Shown here: piece after piece, positions 18,951 through 27,640 of the stretch
Layout: the number at the start of each line of letters is the position of its first letter
How positions within the stretch are numbered: the stretch's first letter is position 1
Assembly: GCF_001586785.1 (NCBI RefSeq)
Contig: NZ_LUFH02000047.1
Coordinates: 1-46,347, forward strand
Length of the DNA: 46,347 bases
Source of the DNA: Sphaerospermopsis aphanizomenoides BCCUSP55
GTDB taxonomy: Bacteria; Cyanobacteriota; Cyanobacteriia; Cyanobacteriales; Nostocaceae
Direction: 5' to 3'
Notes under the pieces: generated by a model
Databases searched by the model: none
Told to the model about the DNA's origin: nothing
Seen by the model: the letters and a program-made list of their open reading frames with translations, nothing else
Made by a program: the position numbers and the translations under genes

Positions 18951-19721
18951 ATGTCAATTATTGCGCTCCGAGCGTGGTATCTACAAGATTATGAGCCAAT
19001 TTCAGAATTGGAAAAACGTTCTCCAGACATTCGTTTGAGTAAAAAAAGCTTGCTCAAAACTGGGTTGCGTGTAGACTTTTTAGAAGATAGCGATGAAGTT
19101 AAAGGGTCAACTTGGTTTAGACGTTATCTGGAAGGTGAAAATATTGAATTTTATATTGAGGGTAGTGGTGGTTACTGTGTAGCTAACATTGACTTGATTA
19201 GTCATGAGATTTATTTTACTAAACAGGCTTTGTTAGCGCAGTTAGAACCAACGATTTTTTTCTGCTATCAAACTGAGTATGCAGCAGCAAGTGATTTACT
19301 TAGAGAACAACTACAAGAAAGCTTGAAAACTCTCAACTTGCGCTCGCGTTTACCTCTAACATTAGTAGAATCATCCCGTCCCAGCAATGCACCTGTGCGA
19401 CTTAACCGGACTGTGATGCGGAAAATTCGTAAGAGTTTATTGTTTATTGCTGACACTACAGCTATTACAAGTGTTGATCATCAAGAAACCCAGCAATTAA
19501 TTCCTAGTCCCAATGTCTGCGTAGAAATTGGTTACGCGATGGAAAGTAAGAAATCTGAGCAAATTTTACTAGCACAAATGCAGCGTCCAGAATTAGAGGG
19601 GCAATATGCCTTTGATTTACATAAGCAGCAAATTTTACAATTTTCTGACGGGGCTGAATTGAATAAAATTCTCACGGGGACTATGGAAAATCAGTTAACA
19701 CGATTCAAATTGTTTTTTTGA
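18951..19721 (+). CDS. TIR-like nucleotide-binding protein
   Basis: A 256-residue soluble protein. The C-terminal part (about 98-256) shows the layout of the TIR-like domain seen in CD-NTase-associated effectors: first strand TIFFCYQ, a strand SLLFIADTT, then PNVCVEIGYAM with the candidate catalytic glutamate E192, strand EQILLAQM, and YAFDLHKQQILQF. This pattern (PNVxxElGyA ... FDl...iLxY) is typical of NAD-cleaving TIR_2/CAP12-like proteins. The N-terminal 95 residues are an unrecognised domain rich in acidic residues. It follows the structured RNA candidate and has no cyclase next to it, so a CBASS role is not supported. It could also be a housekeeping nucleotide-deoxyribosyltransferase-like protein. 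Confidence 0.65.
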   Translation: MSIIALRAWYLQDYEPISELEKRSPDIRLSKKSLLKTGLRVDFLEDSDEVKGSTWFRRYLEGENIEFYIEGSGGYCVANIDLISHEIYFTKQALLAQLEPTIFFCYQTEYAAASDLLREQLQESLKTLNLRSRLPLTLVESSRPSNAPVRLNRTVMRKIRKSLLFIADTTAITSVDHQETQQLIPSPNVCVEIGYAMESKKSEQILLAQMQRPELEGQYAFDLHKQQILQFSDGAELNKILTGTMENQLTRFKLFF

Positions 19722-19869
19722 TTTTTTGTGTCAAGTGGATGATATTAAAGTCTAAAATCGTAAGGATTTAGGATACAGAATACAGGATTGAGAATGAATG
19801 AGAGTTTTCGAGCGATTCTTGATAATTGAGGAGAAAACGTACTTCTGTAGCTGACTGCTACAAACAAAT

Positions 19870-19926
19870 ATTCTGACTCCTGACTCCTGACTCCTGAATT
19901 CTTACCTAAAATCCAAAATCCAAAAT
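19870..19926. repeat. CAGGAGT-type and CCAAAAT repeats
   Basis: Three tandem CTGACTC units between TTCTGACTCC and GAATTC, followed by CCAAAATCCAAAATA. Same families as at 9162, 11454 and 25074. Confidence 0.7.
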
Positions 19927-19996
19927 AGATTACTCTTTTCATGGAGGGGTATTGTGGTTAACAATGGGTTAGATGTATTAAAAATGATGTGAATTT

Positions 19997-20245
19997 ATGC
20001 CTAGAACTCCAAACGAATATGCAGTCCACCTGCTGTTGGAAAGTGGTCATCGGGAAGAAGTGCGTTTTTCTACTTTTCCAGACTTTCAGAAATGGTACAC
20101 CAGCGTGTTGACTCCAAAGTATGATTCAAATGAGTTTATTAACGTACCGATTAAGAATATTCAAGGTGAATATTTAGTGGTACGCCCGTCTAAGATTGTG
20201 GGGATTCGGGTAGAACCTGTTTTTAGTTCTAGTATTGAAAGATGA
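19997..20245 (+). CDS. Small conserved cyanobacterial hypothetical protein
   Basis: 82 residues, soluble, no known motif that I recognise. The order of strands (YAVHLLLESGHREEVRF, LVVRPSKIVGIRVEPVF) suggests a small beta-rich fold. Its stop overlaps the start of the MltA gene (ATGA), so the two are translationally coupled and probably co-transcribed. Function unknown; a link to cell-wall turnover is only suggested by the coupling. Confidence 0.8.
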   Translation: MPRTPNEYAVHLLLESGHREEVRFSTFPDFQKWYTSVLTPKYDSNEFINVPIKNIQGEYLVVRPSKIVGIRVEPVFSSSIER

Positions 20246-21486
20246 TGAGAAAAACCCTTGCTTTGTTGTCCTTGAGTCTGGGAATTGCTGTTGTCAGTCC
20301 AGTTAGCTCTGTTATAGCTCAAATTATTATTCCCCGACCAGTACCAGTATCAACACCAGTACCAGTACCAGTACCCAGTACCCCGCCGGAAGTTGTAGCA
20401 CCACTCCAACCCATTACCTCGGAAGCTGCTTGTAATTCCCAAAATTGCTTAGGTTGGGATGAACAACTGTGGGGTGGAAATGGCGATCGCCAAGCTTTGT
20501 TAACTTCGATTGATAACAGTTTGCGTTATTTGGGAACGAATAAAGCGATCGCTGCTTATGAAAATTATCCGATCAAGGAAATTACTTTGGATCGGGTGCG
20601 TCGGAGTTTGGTAAGATTTCGGCAACTGGTTGCTAGTTCCAAGTCAGCAGCAGAACTACAAGCCTCAGTCCATCGGGAGTTTGTCTTTTACCAGTCTGTG
20701 GGCAACGATGGCAAGGGTACTGTCAAGTTTACAGCTTATTACGAGCCTGAATATACTGCCAGCCGTGTGAGAACTTCAGTATATAAATATCCCCTGTATA
20801 GAGTCCCACCTGATTTTAAAGAATGGGCTAAACCTCATCCTAAAAGAGTTGATTTAGAAGGAAAAGACGGTTTACAAGGGCATAAGAGCAAATTGCGGGG
20901 ATTAGAAATGCTGTGGTTTCGCAATCGCTTTGATCCCTACATGATTCAAATTCAAGGTTCAGCCCAAATTAAATTAACTAATGGACAAAGAACTTCTGTA
21001 GGTTTTGCGGGAGGAACAGATTACCCTTGGACTAGTATCGGTGGAGAACTAGCAAAAGATGGTAAATTGCCACTGAGCGGTTTAACCATGCCCAAGTTAA
21101 TTAGTTATTTCCGTCAAAATCCCAGGGAGATGAATAATTATCTACCACGCTGGGAAAGATTTGTGTTCTTCCAAGAAACCAACGGTGCCGCAGCTACAGG
21201 CAGTATTAGCGTACCTGTAACCGCAGAACGGTCTATTGCTACAGACAAATCTCTCATGCCTCCAGGCGCATTAGCACTAATTAACAATTCATTTCCTTAT
21301 CCTAACGGTCGTGGCAGACTAGAAGCTCGTAGAGTTAGCCGCTTTGTCTTAGATCAAGATACAGGCAGTGCTATTAAAGGCCCAGGAAGAGTAGATTATT
21401 TCATGGGTACTGGTAAACTAGCAGGCGATCGCGCCGGAATCACAGGCGGAAATGGGACATTGCATTATTTATTACTGAAAGAATAG
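20242..21486 (+). CDS. mltA: Membrane-bound lytic murein transglycosylase A
   Basis: A 414-residue exported peptidoglycan-cleaving enzyme. Signal peptide about 1-26 (ALLSLSLGIAVVSP...SVIA), followed by a proline/valine-rich linker (VPVSTPVPVPVPSTP). The MltA barrel (about 150-310) has YYEPEYTASR and GSAQIKLTNG; the C-terminal 3D domain carries GRVDYFMGTGKLAGDRAG with the aspartates used in catalysis. It cleaves the beta-1,4 bond between MurNAc and GlcNAc, forming 1,6-anhydroMurNAc. No lipobox cysteine follows the signal peptide, so it may be periplasmic rather than lipid-anchored. It overlaps the small upstream gene by 4 nt. Confidence 0.93.
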   Translation: MMRKTLALLSLSLGIAVVSPVSSVIAQIIIPRPVPVSTPVPVPVPSTPPEVVAPLQPITSEAACNSQNCLGWDEQLWGGNGDRQALLTSIDNSLRYLGTNKAIAAYENYPIKEITLDRVRRSLVRFRQLVASSKSAAELQASVHREFVFYQSVGNDGKGTVKFTAYYEPEYTASRVRTSVYKYPLYRVPPDFKEWAKPHPKRVDLEGKDGLQGHKSKLRGLEMLWFRNRFDPYMIQIQGSAQIKLTNGQRTSVGFAGGTDYPWTSIGGELAKDGKLPLSGLTMPKLISYFRQNPREMNNYLPRWERFVFFQETNGAAATGSISVPVTAERSIATDKSLMPPGALALINNSFPYPNGRGRLEARRVSRFVLDQDTGSAIKGPGRVDYFMGTGKLAGDRAGITGGNGTLHYLLLKE

Positions 21487-21598
21487 GTGACAGGTGACAG
21501 GTGACAGGTGACAGGTGACAGGTGACAGAGAAGAGCAAAGGGAGCAAGAGGGAAAACTCTTCTCCTGCCTACACCCCACACCCCACACCCTACACCCT
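21485..21598. repeat. GGTGACA tandem repeat and ACACCCC run
   Basis: Six copies of AGGTGAC begin at the very end of mltA (21485-21528), and CCACACCCCACACCCTACAC follows (about 21569-21597). The gap between the convergent mltA and DUF5895 genes is almost wholly repeat. Confidence 0.8.
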
Positions 21599-21599
21599 A

Positions 21600-22475
21600 T
21601 TAATACGGTGGATAAGCAAAATCATCATCATCTGCATAGATATAGGAATTAGTAACACCAGGCATTTCCACTTTAGCAATGTCTGGTTTCATCACTTCCT
21701 TACCAAATTCTTTGTATTCTTCAAAGGTCTTACAAATTATTTCCGACTCAGGGGAATCTGAGGCGATCATGTAATCAGTTAAAGTTGAAACTGTGGGATG
21801 TTTATAATCTACAGTTGAAGCTACCAAAGCGATATTCGGTTCAATGCCTCTTTCTTCACATTCAATAATGGGGCAAAAGATGCCATGAGCATGGAATAAA
21901 GGTCCTTTGGGAGTTAGAGGTTTCTTTTGAAAACCTGCATAAGCTTTTTCTAATTCTCCAGCAAAACCGCCAGTAATTCTACCTTGTTGATATTCAGCAT
22001 AGCTTTTACCGAAACTTGCTCCTGCCGCACCACTAAGAGTTAATTGTAAAGGTGAATTATGTAAAAACTTTTTATCTTCACCTACTAAAAAAATAAGATG
22101 GCGAGTGTAGATTTTAAATTTAAGTTTATTAGCTAAAAAATCATCTTTGTAATCTTTAAAAGTACCTAATCTAATTTTTGTTTCTCGGTCTTGAACAGAC
22201 AAGGGACCACGACGAATAATTACTAATCTAGGAGTAGTGGTAATAAACACCTTGTCCGCTTCTCCCGAACTAAATTCATGTTCTATTTCTTGCCAGTTAT
22301 CATCGGGTTGAAAACCCACAGCTTGAGCATTATCGAGTTTAATAGCTAAACCATAACTCTGTAAACCATCCGCACCATAGCGGGGATTGATCATTTGACA
22401 CCAAGGGAGGACTTGAGAAGGTAGGGCGTTAAATTTTTCGTCTTCAAAGTCGAATTTAGCAGATGCTTTCGCCAT
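21600..22475 (-). CDS. DUF5895 protein with acidic C-terminal tail
   Basis: A 291-residue soluble protein that I recognise as DUF5895, a cyanobacterial family of unknown function. It begins with charged residues (KFDFEDEKFN) and has a beta-rich body. The C-terminus is DDDDFAYPPY, an acidic run ending in hydrophobic residues, which resembles the partner-recruiting tail of single-strand DNA-binding proteins. That similarity is an observation and may be coincidence. The gene is monocistronic, convergent with mltA. Start at 22475 is the only plausible ATG. Confidence 0.75.
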   Translation of the reverse strand: MAKASAKFDFEDEKFNALPSQVLPWCQMINPRYGADGLQSYGLAIKLDNAQAVGFQPDDNWQEIEHEFSSGEADKVFITTTPRLVIIRRGPLSVQDRETKIRLGTFKDYKDDFLANKLKFKIYTRHLIFLVGEDKKFLHNSPLQLTLSGAAGASFGKSYAEYQQGRITGGFAGELEKAYAGFQKKPLTPKGPLFHAHGIFCPIIECEERGIEPNIALVASTVDYKHPTVSTLTDYMIASDSPESEIICKTFEEYKEFGKEVMKPDIAKVEMPGVTNSYIYADDDDFAYPPY

Positions 22476-22726
22476 TTTAGAATATCCGCGTGTTTAATTT
22501 TACAAGTTTATCTTTTGTACCATCCATCTAGGATTTCAGGCATCTTCTGAATTACATTTTAACAATTTCGTTTCAGTTATTGTTGGTTTGGGTTTCAGCG
22601 GGGGTTATTGGGTATAATTGATACATCATAGACGACAAGTGCCTGTTTTAAGGGTAATTTGTCGTGTTGTACCAGAAGAGGAGAAGAGGGAATGAACCAC
22701 GAAGGACCGTTCACCGAAGGTGTTCC

Positions 22727-22834
22727 CGTTCGCGCAGCGTGCCGAAGGCATAGGGTAGGACACGAAGGAAGAGGAGGTTTAGTGATGAGAGCGATACCTT
22801 CGGTAAGCTATCTCCTCGAGACGCTGCGCGAACG
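22727..22834. repeat. Inverted pair of dispersed repeat
   Basis: CGTTCGCGCAGCGT at 22727-22740 is matched perfectly in reverse by ACGCTGCGCGAACG at 22821-22834. Both are pieces of the repeat also seen at about 6086-6111. Confidence 0.7.
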
Positions 22835-22872
22835 CTAACGCACAACATCCACCTGATGCACATACAAAAATT

Positions 22873-22914
22873 ATCCTGTACATCCTTTAATCCTGGATAT
22901 CCTGACTCTGACAA
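22873..22914. repeat. 42-bp ATCCTG repeat, copy 1
   Basis: Begins ATCCTGTACATCC and ends CCTGACTCTGACAA. Copies 2 and 3 are at 33483-33524 and 37912-37953 in the same orientation. This copy ends 70 nt before the AAA ATPase gene. Confidence 0.8.
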
Positions 22915-22984
22915 ATAAGTGTGGTTATTGGGTATGATTATGTTGATAACATATTCTATGATTGAGTAAGTTTTATTTTGCCTT

Positions 22985-24343
22985 ATGCCTCAGCAGTTAA
23001 TAATTCAAAATTTTGGACCAATTACAGACTTAAAGATTGAAATTCAAGACATACTCATATTTATTGGTTCACAAGCTAGTGGTAAAAGCACTGTTAGCAA
23101 AGCTATTTTCTTTTTTAAATCTTTGAGGGATGATTTAACAACCTATTTGTATCAGTGCTATAACGAAAAGCAATTTGAAGATTCAGTTAGTAATTTTGCT
23201 AAACGTGCCAAACAGAAGTTTATTAAAATGTATGGTTCGGTACTACAATTTCCTGAAATGGAATTAAATTATCAGTATGGAAACGGCATGGTAGTTACTG
23301 TTAAACCTTCTACAAATAAGCAATTTACAACTGTTGACTTTGATGATTTTTTTAAACAGAAGTTCCGTGATTTAGTAGATCAATCTAGAAATTTAAATGC
23401 TGAATTGCAGCAGATGAGTTCGAGAGTTTCATTTTCTTCTTCCCGTGAAATTAGTGCTATTAAGGCTAAAGAAGCAACTCTATTTGAGAATATTACACAA
23501 GAAGTCAACCAACTATTTAATGATGATAGAGATTTGCTATTTTTACCTGCTGGTCGTAGTCTGATTACTATTCTATCTCAACAGCGTTATAACATTGACA
23601 TGGGAGATGATTTGACATCTAGTAACACTGATTTAGCATCAGATAGCCTAATTAAATTAGATTATTTAATGCAAAATTTTATTAACCGTATTGATAGCGC
23701 GAAACCTATTTTTAATCAAGCAATTGCTGATTTAATCAAGGAAAAACTTGCTACTTCTACTGATAATCAAACCCAGGAATCTATTGTTTTAGCTCAAAGC
23801 ATTGTAGATGCTATTCTCAAAGGTTCTTATCGCTATCAAAATGGTACTGAAAGAATTGATTTTGGTAATGGGAAAAGCACATTAATCAACTTTGCATCAT
23901 CAGGACAACAAGAGGTTGTTTGGATTTTATTATTGATTCTGCTTTTAATTCTGAATCAGCGTAAAGTATTTTTAGTTATTGAAGAACCGGAAGCGCATCT
24001 TTTTCCTGTTGCACAAAAGCAAATGATTGATTTAATTGCTTTACTAGCAAATCAATCGGCAAATCAAATAATTTTAACAACTCACAGTCCCTACATTCTT
24101 TCATCATTTAATAATTTACTATATGCCCATCAATTAGGATTGCAAAAATCGAAACAGGTGGAAGAAATAGTAAATCATAACCTTTGGATTGATCCTCATA
24201 GATTAAATGCTTTTATCGTAGAGCAAGGTACTAATCGTTCTATCATGGATTCAGAAATGGGGTTAATTGAATCAGCAGAGATCGATAGAGCTTCTGAAAT
24301 TATTGTTAATACATTTAATCAACTTTTTGAAATTGAGGATTAA
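22985..24343 (+). CDS. AAA/SMC-like ATPase of OLD/RecF type (candidate defence gene)
   Basis: A 452-residue ATPase. Walker A GSQASGKST (29-37) follows an N-terminal RecF-like segment LIIQNFGPITDL. A coiled-coil-rich middle (about 80-270) separates it from the ABC-type signature FASSGQQE, Walker B VFLVIEEPEAHLFP and the switch histidine in ILTTHSPYIL. This is the ABC-ATPase layout used by OLD nucleases, AbiEii-like and PARIS-type defence ATPases. There is no TOPRIM or nuclease domain fused. The next gene starts 2 nt after the stop, so they act together. An antiphage role is inferred from architecture only; a DNA-repair or housekeeping role cannot be excluded. Confidence 0.85.
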   Translation: MPQQLIIQNFGPITDLKIEIQDILIFIGSQASGKSTVSKAIFFFKSLRDDLTTYLYQCYNEKQFEDSVSNFAKRAKQKFIKMYGSVLQFPEMELNYQYGNGMVVTVKPSTNKQFTTVDFDDFFKQKFRDLVDQSRNLNAELQQMSSRVSFSSSREISAIKAKEATLFENITQEVNQLFNDDRDLLFLPAGRSLITILSQQRYNIDMGDDLTSSNTDLASDSLIKLDYLMQNFINRIDSAKPIFNQAIADLIKEKLATSTDNQTQESIVLAQSIVDAILKGSYRYQNGTERIDFGNGKSTLINFASSGQQEVVWILLLILLLILNQRKVFLVIEEPEAHLFPVAQKQMIDLIALLANQSANQIILTTHSPYILSSFNNLLYAHQLGLQKSKQVEEIVNHNLWIDPHRLNAFIVEQGTNRSIMDSEMGLIESAEIDRASEIIVNTFNQLFEIED

Positions 24344-24345
24344 GT

Positions 24346-24849
24346 ATGAGATGCAATTGTCAAGAGTTTGAAACAAAATATCCAACTTGTACGTTTTGTA
24401 ATGATGGTCAGAAAATTACTGTACAAGAAAACAAACGAAAATATATCATCAATAATTTATCTGATCAACGAATTTGTAGAATTAAAATAGATGGTTGTGT
24501 AATTGATGCTCAAAATCAGCGTAAGTGTGATTATTTAATCATAGTATGCAAGACTGAAGCGGTGGCTAATGATAATAATATAGATGTTGCAGAAAAAATG
24601 TATTTTATTGAGTTAAAAGGTCAAGATTTGATCAGTGCTGTTGAACAATTAACTCAAACAATTGAATACTTTAAACCGCAAATTACTGGTACAGTTTTTG
24701 CTAGGGCTGTACTCAGTAGAGTTAGTAAATTTAATGCTCCTAAAAGTATTGAGAATGATTCTAGAGTAAAAAAATTAAAGAGTTTACTAAAAAAATATGG
24801 TGGTAATTTTGAATATAGCTCTGTGCAATTTGAAAAAGACAAGATTTAA
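24346..24849 (+). CDS. Small protein with PD-(D/E)XK-like motif and N-terminal cysteines
   Basis: 167 residues, no family I recognise. The N-terminus has four cysteines (C3, C5, C15, C18) in CNC...CTFC spacing, possibly a metal site. A candidate nuclease core follows: D62 (KCDYLIIV) and E89-x-K91 (YFIELKGQDL), with a helix after it (ISAVEQLTQTIEYF), as in PD-(D/E)XK folds. It begins 2 nt after the AAA ATPase gene and is probably its effector or partner. AT-rich like its partner. It could alternatively be a non-catalytic nuclease-fold protein. Confidence in the gene is high, in the nuclease call moderate. Confidence 0.7.
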   Translation: MRCNCQEFETKYPTCTFCNDGQKITVQENKRKYIINNLSDQRICRIKIDGCVIDAQNQRKCDYLIIVCKTEAVANDNNIDVAEKMYFIELKGQDLISAVEQLTQTIEYFKPQITGTVFARAVLSRVSKFNAPKSIENDSRVKKLKSLLKKYGGNFEYSSVQFEKDKI

Positions 24850-25194
24850 TGAGTAATAAGTAGTCGTGCAAAATAAATTTTATAGTTAGGAGAGGGAATA
24901 GGAAGTAAGGAATACAGGCATTTTGGGTTTCAACCAATATGTTAAATTAATTTGGCTTGGGTACTTATTTAACTGTTGAAATATTCAAATAAAATTGTAT
25001 TCAAAATACAGCAGATTGCATATCAATCAAGTACACAATCTAACTTGAAACCTAGACAGAGAGAGTTTTACTTCTGACTCCTGACTCCTGCTGGATGGGT
25101 TAATAAACCAGTAAGATTATTCACGCATTTGTTGATAAAAATATTTATCCCCCTGGCTGTGTAAACCAGGAGTATAAACAAGGTGAATACAGAT
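24850..25194. other. Intergenic gap with dispersed repeats
   Basis: 345 nt between convergent genes. Contains the 30-bp dispersed repeat copy B (24855-24884) and a CTGACTCCTGACTCCTG run (25074-25090). No terminator hairpin was clear. Confidence 0.55.
24855..24884. repeat. 30-bp dispersed repeat, copy B
   Basis: Exact reverse complement of 10084-10113, containing AATAAGTAGTCGTGCAAAAT. It begins 6 nt after the stop codon of the ExK-motif gene. Confidence 0.75.
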
Positions 25195-25884
25195 TTACAG
25201 CCGCTGGAGTATGTTTAACCCATGTGTATCAGTACCACAGGTGTTATATAACCCATACTCTTCAGATAACAGTTGTACTTCTTCTGTTTCTACAGGACTG
25301 GGTTTCCAGGGATTAGGATTGTTGTAAGCGTAGAAAGCCTCAACACCATCAATTTCATATTCCGCAGCTACAGGAATTAGATCAAAGTGCGATCGCCTGT
25401 AACGTGCTGGATGTGCTAACACCGCTACCCCCCCAGCATCATGAATAGCTGCTATCACATTAGCTGCTTGATACTCTTTCCCTGTAGTTGGTTTTTTTTG
25501 CAAGTAAGGCTTCATGCTGGAGTTTTCCAACTCAAAACCATAAGCCAAAATATGAACTTCTATATCCAACAAGTTGGCATTAATTTCTACACCAGTCCAC
25601 AAATGAGGAACACTCACATCAGAATTATTCCACTTCCAGTCTTCTAACCAAGCGTGTGCTGATTGGTAGCCACCAATACTATGATGGTCAGTAATTGCCA
25701 GTCCTTTTAACCCAATAGCGATCGCTTGCTCCATTAGTATATTCGGCTGCAACCTTCCATCAGAGTGGACTGTATGGAGATGAAAGTTGTAGAACCGGGG
25801 ACAACTTTGGGCATCAATACTGTGAAATACTTGTTTTAAAAGTTCTGTGGAAGCAGTAGAAGTCCGGGCAAAATTTACAACCAT
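25195..25884 (-). CDS. PHP-domain phosphoesterase
   Basis: A 229-residue metal-dependent phosphoesterase. All four PHP motifs are visible: HLHTVHSDG, ITDHHS, LAHPARYRR and GTDTHG. Stand-alone PHP proteins cleave phosphate esters such as histidinol phosphate, AMP or nucleotide 3',5'-bisphosphates; which applies here cannot be told. The size suits the short RNase AM-like branch (YciV/TrpH). The gene is isolated between repeats and purM. No regulatory site seen. Confidence 0.88.
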   Translation of the reverse strand: MVVNFARTSTASTELLKQVFHSIDAQSCPRFYNFHLHTVHSDGRLQPNILMEQAIAIGLKGLAITDHHSIGGYQSAHAWLEDWKWNNSDVSVPHLWTGVEINANLLDIEVHILAYGFELENSSMKPYLQKKPTTGKEYQAANVIAAIHDAGGVAVLAHPARYRRSHFDLIPVAAEYEIDGVEAFYAYNNPNPWKPSPVETEEVQLLSEEYGLYNTCGTDTHGLNILQRL

Positions 25885-26234
25885 AACCCCCTCTGAACAA
25901 CAATATGCGATTCAAAATACACCAACACGCCACACTGATAAATGAAAAATCACTAGCACTTTACACTGGTGTTGTCCGCTACTTTTTTTTAGCTACAGCA
26001 ATTAATTTTTTAGATTTGTTAAGACTACGTTAGCAAATCTGAACGCTCATGGTCATGAGTATTTTTGATTACTTTTATAAAGAGAGTTTGAAATCTTGCC
26101 AAAGTTATCATAAATACTGGTAATCTACCAATAGCAAGCTCTAGAAAAATCTTGGTTTGAGTAGAGTTATGACCTCCATCAAACCTGATCAAACCATCTT
26201 CAATTTTGTCTGTCATTTTTACTTTCACAACGAC

Positions 26235-27263
26235 CTAAGTAAAAAGACCTACTAATTCTCCAGAACCTGTCACTACTTCACCAATTGTATAAGCGGGAAT
26301 ATTCTGTTCCTGAAAATGCTTAATTGCTTGTTCTGCTTGATGGGCTGGCACCAACAGTACAAATCCAATTCCCATATTAAACGTATTATACATAGCTTCA
26401 GCACCAACCGATCCAGCCTTGGCTAACCACTCAAACACAGCAGGAATATCCCAACTACTAGGGTTAATTCTAATACTTTGACCATTTCCTAGACATCTAG
26501 GCAAATTTTCTGGTAAACCTCCACCAGTAATATGTGCCATACCATGAACTTCTAAACCTGCTTTTAAAGCTGCTAACACGGGTTTAACATAAATCCGTGT
26601 AGGTGTGAGGAAAGTCTCACCAATAGTTTGCCCATTTAATAATTCTGGGGTTTCATGCCAAGAAAAATCACCATCGCTGACAATTTTTCTCACCAAACTC
26701 AAACCATTACTGTGAACTCCAGCACTGGCTAAACCTATGGCCACATCTCCCAATTGTACCTGAGAACCATCTAGCATTCGGCTTTTTTCCACAATGCCCA
26801 CACAAAAGCCAGCCAAGTCATATTCACCAACTTGGTAAAAACCAGGCATTTCTGCGGTTTCTCCCCCTAATAAAGCAGAACCAGCTAATTTGCATCCAGC
26901 AGCTATCCCAGCCACTACTTCAGTTAACTGTTCTTTATCTAGCTTACCTGTAGCCACATAATCTAAGAAAAATAAGGGTTCAGCACCTGATGTCAACACA
27001 TCATTAACGCACATCCCTACCAAATCAATGCCAACGGTATCATGGCGGTTGAGAATTTGAGCAATTTTTAGCTTTGTACCGACACCATCTGTCCCAGAAA
27101 CCAAAACTGGTTCTTGATAACCTGTAGGAAGTTGAAAACAGCCACCAAAACCACCCAGTCCCCCAATTACTTCTGGTCGAAAGGTACTGTGAACCAAATT
27201 CCGAATTTGGTCTACAAAAGCTCTACCTGCTTCAACATCAACACCTGCATCCCGATAATCCAT
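26235..27263 (-). CDS. purM: Phosphoribosylformylglycinamidine cyclo-ligase (AIR synthetase)
   Basis: A 342-residue purine biosynthesis enzyme. It closes the imidazole ring of FGAM with ATP to give AIR. Diagnostic segments: N-terminal [11 protein letters not shown], the nucleotide-binding [23 protein letters not shown], and [13 protein letters not shown]. Length is that of typical PurM. Single-copy-like core gene, so it marks ordinary chromosome. A short frame right after it (26025-26216) is of doubtful coding value. An AGGGAAC tandem repeat lies upstream. Confidence 0.97.
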   Translation of the reverse strand: MDYRDAGVDVEAGRAFVDQIRNLVHSTFRPEVIGGLGGFGGCFQLPTGYQEPVLVSGTDGVGTKLKIAQILNRHDTVGIDLVGMCVNDVLTSGAEPLFFLDYVATGKLDKEQLTEVVAGIAAGCKLAGSALLGGETAEMPGFYQVGEYDLAGFCVGIVEKSRMLDGSQVQLGDVAIGLASAGVHSNGLSLVRKIVSDGDFSWHETPELLNGQTIGETFLTPTRIYVKPVLAALKAGLEVHGMAHITGGGLPENLPRCLGNGQSIRINPSSWDIPAVFEWLAKAGSVGAEAMYNTFNMGIGFVLLVPAHQAEQAIKHFQEQNIPAYTIGEVVTGSGELVGLFT

Positions 27264-27310
27264 GCCTAATTACACCGTTATCAACCAAGTCTATTATCAT
27301 GACACAATTT

Positions 27311-27351
27311 AGGGAACAGGGAACAGGGAACAGGGAACAGGGAACAGGGAA
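27311..27351. repeat. GGGAACA heptamer tandem repeat
   Basis: Five to six head-to-tail copies of AGGGAAC upstream of purM. Same unit as at 64-103. Confidence 0.85.
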
Positions 27352-27406
27352 GGCAGGGGAGGAAAGGGTTATTTAATTTTGACTTTTGACTTGATCTTGC
27401 CCAATG

Positions 27407-27613
27407 CTAAAACACTTTATCCTCTATACCGCGCCACCATTCACCTAAATTCATTAAATCCTGATGGATATCTGCTAATTCTTGCTCATAAACTTCTGCG
27501 GATATTGTGTCTCGGCGTTCTTGTAGTTTTTTTAGTCGTAGTTGTACTAATAGCCAAGGTTTAGAAATACTATCCGTAGCTTCTAAGTATTGTGCTAGTT
27601 CCTTACTATCCAT
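27407..27613 (-). CDS. Small conserved hypothetical protein
   Basis: 68 residues, helical, highly charged (LRLKKLQERRDTISAEVYEQEL), with two tryptophans in GEWWRGIE near the end. Preceded by an AGGAG about 11 nt before the ATG on the minus strand. It looks like a member of a small family of cyanobacterial helical proteins. It lies between purM and the cyclase gene, separated from the latter by a heptamer repeat. Function unknown. Confidence 0.75.
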   Translation of the reverse strand: MDSKELAQYLEATDSISKPWLLVQLRLKKLQERRDTISAEVYEQELADIHQDLMNLGEWWRGIEDKVF

Positions 27614-27640
27614 AATTTTCTTTAACTCCTGTACCTCTAA

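Larger units (their letters stand above)
22476..22984. other. Repeat-laden intergenic region upstream of the AAA/nuclease pair
   Basis: 510 nt without a gene. It holds a 17-bp direct repeat GGTTATTGGGTAT(A/G)ATT at 22603-22619 and 22923-22939, an inverted pair of CGTTCGCGCAGCGT at 22727-22740 and 22821-22834 (part of the dispersed CGGCACGCTGCGCGAACG family), and copy 1 of the ATCCTG repeat at 22873-22914. No promoter could be assigned with confidence. Confidence 0.65.

Noticed and set aside
18951-19721. CBASS locus
   Set aside because: Only a TIR-like protein is present; no CD-NTase or other CBASS gene is near.
24346-24849. Toxin-antitoxin antitoxin gene
   Set aside because: Order ATPase then ExK-motif protein and the size fit better a two-protein enzyme; no toxin motif is seen.
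26025-26228. A 67-codon minus-strand frame just after purM
   Set aside because: GTG start in the frame, no ribosome site, no recognisable content; likely chance, though a small gene cannot be ruled out.
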